Numbered from the stretch's first letter, positions 1 through 10,285 are shown. The stretch: 64,000 nt of DNA from Pseudomonas sp. URMO17WK12:I2 (GCF_003253735.1 NZ_QKYW01000012.1:1-64000), one strand, 5' to 3'. Program-made: numbers and translations. The notes: generated from the sequence alone by a model not told the origin.

Positions 1-168
1 ATGCTTGGTGTAAGCCTCCCCGGGCATGGCCCTGCCTAGATCGGTCAGGGTCAGGCGATGCCCATGCAACAAGGCGCTGACGCAACTCATCAGCGCGGTC
101 AGTCGCTTGGCGTGAACAGTGGGGAGTGCTTGGGAAAATGCCTTGTGTAAGAATCGTACTGCCTGCAT
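1..168 (-). CDS. IS4-family-like transposase, N-terminal part (runs off window)
   Basis: Reading leftward from an ATG at 166-168, an uninterrupted frame of 56 codons reaches the window edge. It begins MQAVRFLHKAFSQALP and continues with a stretch rich in A-K-R-L-T-A-L and R-L-T-L-T. From memory this matches the N-terminal region of IS4-family transposases found in pseudomonads. The DDE catalytic domain would lie outside the window, so neither family nor activity can be confirmed. The start codon sits inside one arm of a 13-bp inverted repeat (161-223), an arrangement used by IS10/IS50 to block translation from transcripts that enter from outside. Confidence 0.6.
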   Translation of the reverse strand, partial: MQAVRFLHKAFSQALPTVHAKRLTALMSCVSALLHGHRLTLTDLGRAMPGEAYTKH

Positions 169-223
169 GAGTCTCGGGGGTTGGTTTGTTTGGCGACTAC
201 CAAACTGCCCGACTCATGCAGGC
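161..223. repeat. 13-bp inverted repeat over the transposase start
   Basis: GCCTGCATGAGTC (161-173) and its exact reverse complement (211-223) flank a 37-bp spacer. The left arm includes the transposase ATG. RNA read in from an outside promoter would fold and hide the start codon, whereas a transcript starting inside the spacer would not. This is inference by analogy with IS10 and IS50. Confidence 0.55.
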
Positions 224-271
224 ACCTTCAAGCTATCCGATTGATCTGCATTGATATTTTGTGGGGATTCC

Positions 272-406
272 TCAGAATCTGTCCCCTTTTCGCGCGGATG
301 CCTTTACATTAAGCCCGGCATCAGTGGAAACCTTCCAGATTTTCTTAATATGTGATTCTGTCAGTACAAAGGCTTGCTTGGCTTCAAATTGAGATCGTGC
401 ATCCAC
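272..406 (-). pseudogene. Integron cassette gene interrupted by the IS
   Basis: A frame opens at GTG (404-406), preceded by an AAGGA ribosome-binding site. It reads VDARSQFEAKQAFVLTES and further for about 40 codons, then runs into the IS at about 286 and stops at 272-274 within IS sequence. The upstream position (right of the ORF on this strand) is the attC at 427-503, as expected for a cassette gene. The C-terminal part and its own attC would lie beyond the IS. Function unknown. Confidence 0.55.
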
Positions 407-426
407 AGAGTATTTCCTTGATTGTG

Positions 427-503
427 CCCTAACGTTTGGTTAAGGGGCCGGCTTTAGCCGGTCTCGAGTGAGCGAAGCGAACGGCTTGAACCACTAGTTA
501 GGC
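427..503 (-). repeat. attC site 1
   Basis: About 76 bp, imperfect palindrome, bounded on the plus strand by CCTAACG (428-434) and GTTAGGC (497-503). The inner arms GGTTAAG and CTTGAACC differ by one extrahelical base, which assigns the recombination orientation to the minus strand. It overlaps the last 6 nt (stop codon) of the gene ending at 498, common for compact cassettes. Confidence 0.88.
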
Positions 504-884
504 GGCCTGCAAACCATCGCTATTTCTCCAATACAATGTTGATTCGTACTGGAATGAAACTACAAAATTAGCATCTGACTTGGTTGTAAGGATTTTTACA
601 AAACGTTCTAAATCACCAAGCGCAGAAAAAACTTCTGGCTCCGGCCCTTTTATTCGTATGTAGCAGCGAATAGCCACAGGGAAAGTCATGCCTTTAGTGT
701 CTTCCGCGTATAGCGCATGGTCGTTTAGTTCGCACGCGGCCCTCACTGATAATCCAGACTCGAAAATTCCTTCCACCGTATGGTCGTCATTGTCTGTATC
801 CAGTACGCCGAGTTCGCTCAATGTTGTAGAGATAGTGGTTATTGAAAGTCGCTCATCGGCTTCAAGGTGAATGTCGAGACTCAT
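498..884 (-). CDS. Integron cassette protein, unknown function (128 aa)
   Basis: A 128-residue acidic soluble protein starting MSLDIHLEADERLS. No signal peptide, membrane segment or recognised motif was found. It fills the whole interval between two attC sites, and its stop overlaps the downstream attC, so the cassette holds just this gene. Codon use and GC content are unlike the chromosomal genes further right, in keeping with horizontal origin. Mixed beta/alpha composition recalls small immunity-type proteins often found in cassettes, but that is only an impression. No own promoter is evident. Confidence 0.75.
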   Translation of the reverse strand: MSLDIHLEADERLSITTISTTLSELGVLDTDNDDHTVEGIFESGLSVRAACELNDHALYAEDTKGMTFPVAIRCYIRIKGPEPEVFSALGDLERFVKILTTKSDANFVVSFQYESTLYWRNSDGLQAA

Positions 885-890
885 TTTTTA

Positions 891-966
891 GCCTAACGTT
901 TGGTTAAGGGGCGGGCTTTAGCCCGTCCCAGCGAGCGAAGCGAGTGACTTGAACCACGAGTTAGGT
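891..966 (-). repeat. attC site 2
   Basis: 76 bp from GCCTAAC (891-897) to GTTAGGT (960-966). The inner stem GCGGGC / GCCCGTC and the GCGAGCGAAGCGAGT hairpin are shared with the other three sites. Nearly identical to attC 1 and attC 4, typical of a chromosomal integron in pseudomonads of the stutzeri/alcaligenes type. Confidence 0.9.
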
Positions 967-1275
967 ATATGGCCACTCTGTATGTATTACTCCTCCGCTG
1001 TTTGCTACCAAGAACTGCGCAACTTTACGAACAATTTCAGCGGAAGTGGACGAAATTATAAACACTAATGGGCTTTCTGACACTGGATCGATATCGAGAC
1101 GTTCGCTATCTGTGGAACGACGTTCAATTGTAAGCTCTGTCCATTGACTGTCGTTAGCGTGGTTACTATTACCGTCAGAGTCAAAATCCACTTCGCCCCA
1201 AAGATAGTTAGCTATAGAGGAAAACGGTGGTCGTGGGCCAAGCTCTACAAGGTACAGCGAAAATTTTTCTTCCAT
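961..1275 (-). CDS. Integron cassette protein, unknown function (104 aa)
   Basis: A 104-residue protein starting MEEKFSLYLVELGPRPP, between attC 3 (upstream) and attC 2 (downstream). It is soluble and acidic, with no membrane segment or catalytic motif I can name. The start codon lies only 2 nt from the upstream attC core, so its ribosome-binding site must lie inside the attC. Expression presumably relies on read-through from an upstream promoter. Function not recognised. Confidence 0.7.
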   Translation of the reverse strand: MEEKFSLYLVELGPRPPFSSIANYLWGEVDFDSDGNSNHANDSQWTELTIERRSTDSERLDIDPVSESPLVFIISSTSAEIVRKVAQFLVANSGGVIHTEWPYT

Positions 1276-1277
1276 AT

Positions 1278-1353
1278 ACCTAACGTTTGGTTAAGGAGTG
1301 GGCTTTAGCCCGTCCGAGTGAGCGGAGCGAACGGTTTGAACCACTTGCTAGGC
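1278..1353 (-). repeat. attC site 3
   Basis: From ACCTAAC (1278-1284) to GCTAGGC (1347-1353). It is the most diverged of the four: the outer core on the right has GCT in place of GTT. In the minus-strand orientation this change falls in the R'' (inverse-core) end, while the R' end, where exchange takes place, keeps its GTT. Confidence 0.85.
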
Positions 1354-1596
1354 ATTGGTTTGCAATGCCTGGAGGCGAATTCTTTCCAAAGCCTCGAACG
1401 CGACTATCAAATGGGCTGGCGACTCAGGGCTATGCAGGTTCACACCTGTTTCTCTAGCCACTAACTCGATTACGGCATCTCGCTCTAGATCAAGAGCGTT
1501 AGCCACGTGCAACGCGCACGAACGTGCATGTGATGCGCGATGCTGAAGCGGCTCGCTCTCATTTAACACCTTACGTCTATGCGAGTTAAATGACAT
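1348..1596 (-). CDS. Integron cassette protein, unknown function (82 aa)
   Basis: An 82-residue protein starting MSFNSHRRKVLNESEPL, predicted mostly helical with a basic N-terminus. It lies between attC 4 and attC 3, with its stop inside attC 3. No recognised domain. The length, the position and the fit between two recombination sites support a real cassette gene, though with so short a frame a different start is possible. Confidence 0.65.
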   Translation of the reverse strand: MSFNSHRRKVLNESEPLQHRASHARSCALHVANALDLERDAVIELVARETGVNLHSPESPAHLIVAFEALERIRLQALQTNA

Positions 1597-1603
1597 TGCC
1601 TTT

Positions 1604-1680
1604 GCCCTAACGTTTGGTTAAGGGGCGGGCTTTGGCCCGTCCCAGTGAGCGACGCGAACGAACTTGAACCGCTAGTTAGA
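1604..1680 (-). repeat. attC site 4
   Basis: From GCCCTAACG (1604-1612) to GTTAGA (1675-1680). It shares the GGGGCGGGCTTT..GCCCGTCCCAG stem with the other sites. In the minus-strand sense it is the attC of the first cassette of the array. Confidence 0.87.
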
Positions 1681-1947
1681 ACTTTTGGATGTGAATGCTT
1701 GCCTCGCAAGGCGCACCAAAAACATAGCTGCTCTGACTGTTACTATGATAATAATTGCCAGAGCAGATATGTAAAATATCAGCATCGAAATTGTTATTGG
1801 CCAGAAAGCAGCATCCGCGCCTTCGTTGTAGCATTCCCCCAAAATTCTAGGGCACCCTATGTATAGGTAATAAATGCCGGCACAAAAGCGTACTGACAGT
1901 GCCAGGAGCGAAGTAAGTAGCCATGGTTTGATGTTTTTGGGGTGCAT
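1672..1947 (-). CDS. Integron cassette membrane protein (91 aa)
   Basis: A 91-residue protein starting MHPKNIKPWLLTSLL with two strongly hydrophobic stretches (about residues 9-27 and 50-77), suggesting a two-pass inner-membrane protein with a short cysteine-containing loop between them. It is the first cassette of the array in the minus-strand sense, the position nearest the expected attI and therefore normally the best expressed. Function unknown. The 3' end overlaps attC 4. Confidence 0.65.
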   Translation of the reverse strand: MHPKNIKPWLLTSLLALSVRFCAGIYYLYIGCPRILGECYNEGADAAFWPITISMLIFYISALAIIIIVTVRAAMFLVRLARQAFTSKSSN

Positions 1948-2000
1948 ATTTAACTCTAACTATAAATAGACACCAACTGGTGCATAACTCCCCAGACGGG

Positions 2001-2094
2001 CGTGGTGTATAACATTCCAGGACCTTTGGTCTGAACCCGTCTAGTCCGAGGCATACGGCGAGGCACTGGGGTGTTTGGCATGTTATACACCACG
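2001..2094. repeat. 15-bp perfect inverted repeat at the array border
   Basis: CGTGGTGTATAACAT (2001-2015) and its exact reverse complement (2080-2094) enclose 64 bp. The arms contain TATAAC and GTTATA, which recall attC outer cores but do not fit RYYYAAC/GTTRRRY fully. A further GGTGCATAAC (1979-1988) repeats part of the left arm directly. It could be a diverged attC, an attI remnant or a separate palindromic element. The loop is too long for a terminator. Confidence 0.5.
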
Positions 2095-2178
2095 CTCATT
2101 GCACCCTCGCAAGGGTACAAAAGTCTCCTTGCTTCGCATGCCCACCCAGGCCCAGAGCGCAGCCCCCGCCAACCCTAG

Positions 2179-3744
2179 CTACCGATTAAACCGCGCCACC
2201 AACGAATACTGCCCCTGCGCCGTACTGGTCAGTTCCTCGCTCAACAACGCCGTACTTTGCGCCTCGCCAGCGGTCTGATCGGACAGCTGAGCGATGGTGG
2301 TGATATTGCGGCTGATTTCGTCGGCCACGGCGCTTTGTTCTTCGGCGGCGGCGGCGATCTGGTCGGCCATTTCGTTGATATTGGCCACCGCGTCGCTGAT
2401 GCCGGCCAGGGCCTGGTCGGCTTGCTGCACGCGTTCGACGCCTTCGTCAGCCTGTTTGCGGCCGATGTCCATGGTCATTACGGCTTCGTCGGCGGTGCGT
2501 TGCAGTTTGGCGATCAGGGCGTGGATCTGCCCGGTGGATTCGGCGGTGCGTTGCGCGAGGGAGCGGACTTCGTCGGCGACCACGGCGAAGCCGCGGCCCA
2601 TTTCGCCGGCGCGGGCGGCTTCGATGGCGGCGTTGAGGGCCAGCAGGTTGGTCTGGTCGGCGATGCCCTTGATCACGTCGACCACGCCGCCGATTTCGTT
2701 GCTGTCCTGGGCGAGGCGGGTGACGGCTTCGCCGGTTTCCCCTACCGACAGGGACAGGCGCTGGATCGCTTCGCGGGTTTCGCTGGCGATGGTGCGGCCT
2801 TGCTGGGTCAGGCGGTTGGCTTCCTGGGTGGCGATGGCGGTGCGCGCCACGTTGTTGGCCACTTCGAGGGTGGTGGCGGCCATTTCATTGACGGCGGTGG
2901 CGACCTGGTCGGTCTCCTCGCGCTGGCGCTGCAACCCGGCGGAGCTGTTATGGGCCAGTACGTCGGCCTGCTTGGCTTGTTTGGCCAGGTTTTCGGCGCT
3001 GTCCTGCAGGCGGGTGAGGCAGGTTTTCAGGCGTGCTTCCTGGCTGAGGATGGACAGTTCCAGGCGGCCTTCGACGCCACGGTTATCGGTGTACATCTGC
3101 GCGATCAGCGGGTCGGATGTCGTCTGCTCGGCAAGTTGCAGCAGGCGCTTGGTACCGCGGCTCTGCCAGGCCAGGCCAAGCAGGCCGAGGGGGATCGACA
3201 GCGCGGCGGCAGCGACGAAGCCCCAGGTGCTGTCCAGCCAGGCGCCAACCAGGAAGCCTACCTGGCTGACCAGAATGAACGGCAGCCAGTTCTGCAGCAC
3301 CGGCAGCCAGCGGTCACGGTTCGGTATCGCTGCCTTGCCGCCATTGATACGGGAGTAGAGGGCCTGGGCGCGCTGCACTTGTTCGGCGGTGGGCTTGCTG
3401 CGCACCGACTCGTAGCCGGTAACCTTGCCGTCATCCAGCACCGGCACCACGTAGGCGTTGACCCAGTAGTGGTCACCGCTCTTGCAGCGGTTCTTGACGA
3501 TGCCCATCCACGGGCGGCCGGCTTTCAAGGTTTCCCACATATGAGCGAACACGGCCGGCGGCACGTCCGGGTGGCGCACCAGATTGTGCGGCGCGCGGAT
3601 CAGCTCGTCGCGAGAAAAGCCGCTGATCTCGATGAAGGCATCGTTGCAGTAGGTGATCTGGCCCTTGAGGTCGGTAGTCGAGATCAGGCGCTGCTGCGCC
3701 GGAAAAGTCCGCTCGTTACCGGTGATGGGCTGGTTGTTACGCAT
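2179..3744 (-). CDS. aer: Aerotaxis receptor, PAS-domain chemoreceptor
   Basis: A 521-residue energy/oxygen taxis receptor of the Aer type. The N-terminal PAS domain (about 10-125) includes the segments ITYCNDAFIEISGF and LVRHPDVPPAVFAHMW, typical of the FAD-binding Aer PAS. Two closely spaced hydrophobic segments lie at about 150-190 with no periplasmic sensor domain between them. A methyl-accepting signalling domain follows, with the conserved hairpin tip GIADQTNLLALNAAIEAARAGE. It would signal redox state through CheW/CheA to the flagellar motor. The gene ends next to the integron region and precedes acnA on the same strand, but 350 bp away. Start MRNNQPITGNERTFP fits the family. Confidence 0.93.
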   Translation of the reverse strand: MRNNQPITGNERTFPAQQRLISTTDLKGQITYCNDAFIEISGFSRDELIRAPHNLVRHPDVPPAVFAHMWETLKAGRPWMGIVKNRCKSGDHYWVNAYVVPVLDDGKVTGYESVRSKPTAEQVQRAQALYSRINGGKAAIPNRDRWLPVLQNWLPFILVSQVGFLVGAWLDSTWGFVAAAALSIPLGLLGLAWQSRGTKRLLQLAEQTTSDPLIAQMYTDNRGVEGRLELSILSQEARLKTCLTRLQDSAENLAKQAKQADVLAHNSSAGLQRQREETDQVATAVNEMAATTLEVANNVARTAIATQEANRLTQQGRTIASETREAIQRLSLSVGETGEAVTRLAQDSNEIGGVVDVIKGIADQTNLLALNAAIEAARAGEMGRGFAVVADEVRSLAQRTAESTGQIHALIAKLQRTADEAVMTMDIGRKQADEGVERVQQADQALAGISDAVANINEMADQIAAAAEEQSAVADEISRNITTIAQLSDQTAGEAQSTALLSEELTSTAQGQYSLVARFNR

Positions 3745-4096
3745 GGCATCGACCCTGATGTCAGTGCGATGCCTGGGAGGAAGTAGGGCAGGCGAGTGAG
3801 GAATCCAAATGCCTACAGACTACAACTATGGGCCTGGCCCAAATGTGGCCTAAGAAGGCCGATCCTAAAGGCAACGCTTTTATGGTTATCGCTTACGCGT
3901 GGCAGGCCTGCAGTGTAACCAATATTCGACGCTCGTCACCTTTGACGCCGGTAAAGCGGCAGTCTATTGGTCGAGGGTGTACTTGCTGGGCGGGCGTTTG
4001 GGAGCGCGCAAAAGAAACCCGGGTGTCGCTGCGCTCGACCCGGGCTACGGAGAGACCTGCACAGCGCCGCCAGTGGCGACGCTGCACGGATGAGCA
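3745..4096. other. Intergenic stretch with a GC-rich palindrome
   Basis: About 350 bp between acnA and aer. A hairpin AACCCGGGT (4016-4024) / ACCCGGGCT (4038-4046) with a GCGCTCGA-type loop resembles a dispersed palindromic repeat. It could also serve as the acnA terminator, although no T-run follows. No frame in this stretch looks coding. The promoter of aer should lie near 3750-3830, but I cannot place it. Confidence 0.5.
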
Positions 4097-6835
<2,739 letters not shown>

Positions 6836-7077
6836 CGTGCATCTCCTTATGGCTTGCACGGTACAAGCCGTTCTGGTTTGGCAGAGCTTCTGCGACTCTG
6901 CGCGAGTGTTCCCTGGGGCGGCTCGTGTGGTGTGCGGTGAGCCGTCGCCTGATCATGCGCCCGTCGAGCATAGTCCGTCGGCGCAGCCGGCGATGCCGGG
7001 ATGCTGTTCTCTGGACAGGGAACTGAGGCCCTGGGTTCCGGTTTTCGCTATCATGCGCGGCCTAAAGAGGAGCCCTG

Positions 7078-8133
7078 ATGAAGACTTTGTTACTGCACTG
7101 CCGCCCCGGTTTCGAGAACGAGGTGTGTTCGGAGATATCCGAGCACGCGGCGCGTCTCGATGTGCCCGGTTACGCCAAGGCCAAGCCGGACATGGCCTGC
7201 GCCGAATTCATCTGCAGTGACGAGGCGGGCGCCGAGCGGCTGATGGCCGGGCTGCGCTTCAGCCAGTTGATCTTCATTCGCCAGTGGGCGCGCGGGCGTT
7301 ACATCGAGTTGCCCGAGAAGGATCGTATCAGCGTGTTGCTCGAGCACCTGGCGCCGCTGCCGACCTTCGGCAGCCTGTGGCTGGAAGTGTTCGACACCAA
7401 CGATGGCAAGGAGCTGTCCGGCTTCTGCAAGAAGTTCGAAGGCCCGCTGCGCAAGGCCCTGACCGGCGCCGGCAAGCTGGCGGAAAACGCCCGCGCGCCG
7501 CGCCTGCTGCTGACCTTCAAGAGTGGCCGCGAGGTGTTTCTTGGCATGGCCGCGCCCGACAATTCGGCGATCTGGCCCATGGGCATCCCGCGCCTCAAGT
7601 TCCCTCGCGAGGCGCCCAGCCGCTCGACCCTGAAACTCGAAGAGGCCTGGCACACCTTCATTCCCCGCGAACAGTGGGACGAGCGCCTGTCGGACGAGAT
7701 GACCGGCGTCGACCTGGGTGCCGCGCCGGGCGGCTGGACCTACCAACTGGTACGCCGCGGCATGCTGGTGACCGCCATCGACAACGGTCCGATGGCCGAG
7801 AGCCTGATGGACACCGGCCTGGTCAAGCACCTGATGGTCGACGGCTTCACCTGGAAGCCCAAGCAGCCGGTGGACTGGATGGTCTGCGACATCGTCGAGA
7901 AGCCCGCGCGCAGCGCTGCGCTGCTGGAAACCTGGATCGGCGAGGGACATTGCCGGGAGGCGGTGGTCAATCTCAAGTTGCCGATGAAGCAGCGCTACGC
8001 CGAGGTGCAACGTTTGCTCGAGCGCATCGCCGAAGGCCTGGCGGCGCGCAAGGTCAAGGCAACCATCGCCTGCAAGCAGCTGTACCACGACCGTGAGGAA
8101 GTGACCTGCCACCTGCGCCGACTGAACAAGTAA
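7078..8133 (+). CDS. rlmM: 23S rRNA 2'-O-methyltransferase RlmM
   Basis: A 351-residue S-adenosylmethionine-dependent enzyme that methylates the ribose of C2498 in 23S rRNA. The N-terminal THUMP-like region (about 1-170) precedes the Rossmann methyltransferase core with motif GVDLGAAPGGWTYQLVRRG (about 212-230). The catalytic K-D-K-type residues lie around DWMVCDIVEKP and VVNLKLPMKQRY. AGGAG lies 5 nt before the ATG. Between acnA (divergent) and tusA (same strand), the order familiar in pseudomonads. Confidence 0.96.
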   Translation: MKTLLLHCRPGFENEVCSEISEHAARLDVPGYAKAKPDMACAEFICSDEAGAERLMAGLRFSQLIFIRQWARGRYIELPEKDRISVLLEHLAPLPTFGSLWLEVFDTNDGKELSGFCKKFEGPLRKALTGAGKLAENARAPRLLLTFKSGREVFLGMAAPDNSAIWPMGIPRLKFPREAPSRSTLKLEEAWHTFIPREQWDERLSDEMTGVDLGAAPGGWTYQLVRRGMLVTAIDNGPMAESLMDTGLVKHLMVDGFTWKPKQPVDWMVCDIVEKPARSAALLETWIGEGHCREAVVNLKLPMKQRYAEVQRLLERIAEGLAARKVKATIACKQLYHDREEVTCHLRRLNK

Positions 8134-8204
8134 ACAGGTTAGTGCGCCATCGCTGCCGATGGCCACTCCATAAATAGTGCAAGATTGATGACGCGGAGCC
8201 CGTG

Positions 8205-8447
8205 ATGCTCGATTCGACCCCTGACGACACCCTCGACGCCACCGGCCTGTTCTGCCCCGAGCCGGTGATGATGCTGCACAACAAGGTGCGCGACCTGCCG
8301 GCCGGTGGTCTGCTCAAGGTCATCGCCACCGACCCCTCCACCCAGCGCGATATCCCCAAGTTCTGCGTGTTTCTCGGCCACGAACTGGTGGAACAAGCGC
8401 AGGATGCCGAGACCTATCTTTATTGGATTCGCAAGAAGGTTGATTGA
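8205..8447 (+). CDS. tusA: Sulfurtransferase TusA
   Basis: An 80-residue sulfur carrier that passes persulfide sulfur from IscS towards tRNA 2-thiouridine synthesis. The single active-site cysteine lies in TGLFCPEPVMMLHNKVR (C17). The rest follows the TusA/YhhP fold with TDPSTQRDIPKFCVFLGHELV. I chose the ATG at 8205 because GGAG (8196-8199) is spaced 5 nt from it. The GTG directly before it (8202) is in frame and an alternative. About 70 bp after rlmM, possibly co-transcribed. Confidence 0.93.
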   Translation: MLDSTPDDTLDATGLFCPEPVMMLHNKVRDLPAGGLLKVIATDPSTQRDIPKFCVFLGHELVEQAQDAETYLYWIRKKVD

Positions 8448-8483
8448 GCGGGGTGAGGTAATAGCAGTCATCGACATTGAACC

Positions 8484-8638
8484 TGTGGGAGCGGGCCATG
8501 CCCGCGATTCGCTTGCATAAGGCGCGCTGTATTCGGGCATGAATGGTTGGGTAAGAGCATCCGCTGACGTGCTTTTGTGGGAAGGGTCAGAAACATCTGG
8601 TCCACGCCTGCCATTCGCGGGCATGGCCCGCTCCCACA
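8484..8638. repeat. REP doublet (REPIN-like)
   Basis: Two inverted copies of a REP-type palindrome: TGTGGGAGCGGGCCATGCCC from 8484, and the inverse from about 8612 ending TCCCACA at 8638. They bracket about 100 bp. The same unit recurs at 21231, 37572 and 48836. No REP-associated transposase is in the window. Confidence 0.8.
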
Positions 8639-8680
8639 AGAGATCGCCAAATGGCTGCTGGCACTTTCCTGCTGCTCGTA

Positions 8681-8708
8681 GGGTGGACAACGCTCTTTTT
8701 GTCCACCC
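8681..8708. repeat. Short hairpin repeat
   Basis: GGGTGGAC (8681-8688) and GTCCACCC (8701-8708) around a loop with a run of five T. It resembles a widespread short palindrome of pseudomonads. It may also end transcription from tusA or from the opposite MATE gene. Confidence 0.5.
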
Positions 8709-8782
8709 TCGCGAACCTCGCTCGACGGGCGAGTGAAGCGGCATTCATGCCATAGGCCGGTAGCCTGGGGTGAGCGACGGCA

Positions 8783-10171
8783 TTAAGCCGCTGTAACTGC
8801 CGGCTGCAGCCGTATCCGCCTTCTGGCACTGCTCTTCAGCCGTAGCGTGAGCATCAGCGCCGCGCAGGTCAGCCCGACGATCAAGCCTTGCCATAGCCCT
8901 GCCGGGCCGCTGGCGGCGCCGAGCAGGTCGGTCAGGCCCAGCAGGTAGCCGACCGGCAGGCCGATGCCCCAGTAGGCGAACAGGGTCAGGATCATCGTCG
9001 CCCGGGTGTCCTGATAGCCGCGCAGCGCGCCGGCAGCGGTAACCTGGATGGCATCGGAAAACTGGAACAGCGCGGCATAGACGATCAGCGCCACGGCCAC
9101 TTCGATCACTTCCGGTGCCGAAGAATAGATGCGCGCAATGGGCTCCAGCATCAGCAGCATGCAGGTCGCCGATACGCAGGCGTAGGCCAGCGCCGTGGCG
9201 ATACTCACCCCGGCGGCGAAGCGTGCCTCGCGTGGCTGCTCGCGGCCGAGTGCCTGGCCGACGCGCACGGTGGCGGCCATGCCGATGGAGTAGGGGATCA
9301 TGAACACCAGCGAGGCGAAGTTGAGGGCGATCTGGTGCCCGGCGACCACGGTAGCGCCCAGGCCGCCGATCAGCAGGGCGATGACCGCGAAGATGCTCGA
9401 CTCGGCGAATACCGCGATGCCGATCGGCAGGCCGATGCCGAGCAGGCGCTTGATCAGTGTCCAGTCCGGCCAATCGAAGCGCTGAAGCGGTGAGGTCGCG
9501 GTGTAGGCCGGCGCGCGACGAATCCACCAGAGCATGCCCAGCAGCATGAACAGCATCACCATCGCCGTAGCCCAGCCACAACCGACGCTGCCCAGCGGCG
9601 GCAGGCCGAGTTTGCCGTAGATCAGCACATAGTTCAGCGGGATATTCACCAGCAGGCCGAGCAGGCCCACCACCATGGCCGGGCGGGTGCGGCCCAGGCC
9701 GTCGCTGTAGCAGCGCAGCACATGGAACAGCGCCACGCAGGGAAAGCCGAACGCCACACCATGCAGGTAGCCCATGGCCGGCTCGATCAGGTTGGGGTCC
9801 ACCTTCATCAGGCGCAACACGAACTCGGCGTTCCATAGCAGCGTGCCTGCCAGGCAGCCCACCGCCAATGCCAGCCACAGGGCCTGGCGCACCAGCGGGC
9901 CGATCTCGCCATGCTGGCCGGCGCCGAAGCGCTGGGCCACCTTCGGCGTGGTGGCCAGCAGGATGCCGGTCATCAGCAGGAACACCGGTACCCAGATCGA
10001 GTTGCCGAGGGCCACGGCGGCCAGATCGCGGGCACTGAAGCGCCCGGACATCACGGTGTCGACGAAGCCGATCGAGGTATAGGCCAACTGCGCGACGATG
10101 ATCGGCAGGGCAAGGGCCAGCAGCGTGCGCAGTTCGGTGCGCATCCGCTGCAGGCGGGTTTGGGCAGGCAT
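8783..10171 (-). CDS. MATE-family multidrug/Na+ antiporter (NorM/PmpM-like)
   Basis: A 462-residue inner-membrane exporter with about 12 hydrophobic segments in two homologous halves (about 15-230 and 235-450). Family features include the N-terminal LALPIIVAQLAYTSIGFVDTVMSGR and the matching second-half LGIGLPIGIAVFAESSIFAVIALLIGGLG. It would exchange H+ or Na+ for cationic drugs. I placed the start at ATG 10169-10171; a GTG 12 nt upstream is possible. Neither has a strong ribosome-binding site. It is divergent from pdxB. Confidence 0.92.
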   Translation of the reverse strand: MPAQTRLQRMRTELRTLLALALPIIVAQLAYTSIGFVDTVMSGRFSARDLAAVALGNSIWVPVFLLMTGILLATTPKVAQRFGAGQHGEIGPLVRQALWLALAVGCLAGTLLWNAEFVLRLMKVDPNLIEPAMGYLHGVAFGFPCVALFHVLRCYSDGLGRTRPAMVVGLLGLLVNIPLNYVLIYGKLGLPPLGSVGCGWATAMVMLFMLLGMLWWIRRAPAYTATSPLQRFDWPDWTLIKRLLGIGLPIGIAVFAESSIFAVIALLIGGLGATVVAGHQIALNFASLVFMIPYSIGMAATVRVGQALGREQPREARFAAGVSIATALAYACVSATCMLLMLEPIARIYSSAPEVIEVAVALIVYAALFQFSDAIQVTAAGALRGYQDTRATMILTLFAYWGIGLPVGYLLGLTDLLGAASGPAGLWQGLIVGLTCAALMLTLRLKSSARRRIRLQPAVTAA

Positions 10172-10285
10172 GACAAGGTTCACTGGGCAGAGAAAACCGC
10201 ACAGTCTACGCGTTGACGGATCGGTCAGGAAAGGCTAACCGCCGCGCTTGCAGGTAGAATGCCCACCGGTTTGTGGAGAGCTGCC

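Larger units (their letters stand above)
1..286 (-). mobile_element. Insertion sequence, one end only
   Basis: The IS contains the transposase start and about 118 bp of non-coding end. The likely terminus is near 286, because cassette-like sequence starts immediately after the motif AATCTGTCCCC (276-286). The other end and any target-site duplication lie left of the window. The insertion interrupts the distal cassette of the integron array. Terminus placement is inferred from the change of sequence, not from two matching ends. Confidence 0.5.
287..1960 (-). mobile_element. Integron gene-cassette array without integrase (CALIN-like)
   Basis: Five small minus-strand genes alternate with four near-identical attC sites. 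On the minus strand each attC has the conventional order: inverse core GCCTAAC, an L'' box TTCAAG with the extra base, an imperfect palindrome, and core GTTAGGC. Genes therefore precede their attC in the usual cassette sense, and attI should lie to the right, near 1960-2180. No integrase frame is present there: the next gene is aer at 2179. Base composition is clearly lower in GC than the rest of the window. Confidence 0.85.

Noticed and set aside
1948..2178. Integrase or attI next to the first cassette
   Set aside because: No reading frame of integrase size or motif is present in this short interval; the next frame is the aer chemoreceptor.
2257..3786. Long open frames on the plus strand over aer
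   Set aside because: They are glycine/alanine-rich shadows of the aer codons. The minus-strand frame has clear PAS and chemoreceptor motifs.
8745..10202. Long minus-strand frame overlapping the MATE gene in another phase
   Set aside because: It is Arg/Pro/Ala-rich with no membrane segments, as expected of an out-of-frame shadow in GC-rich DNA.
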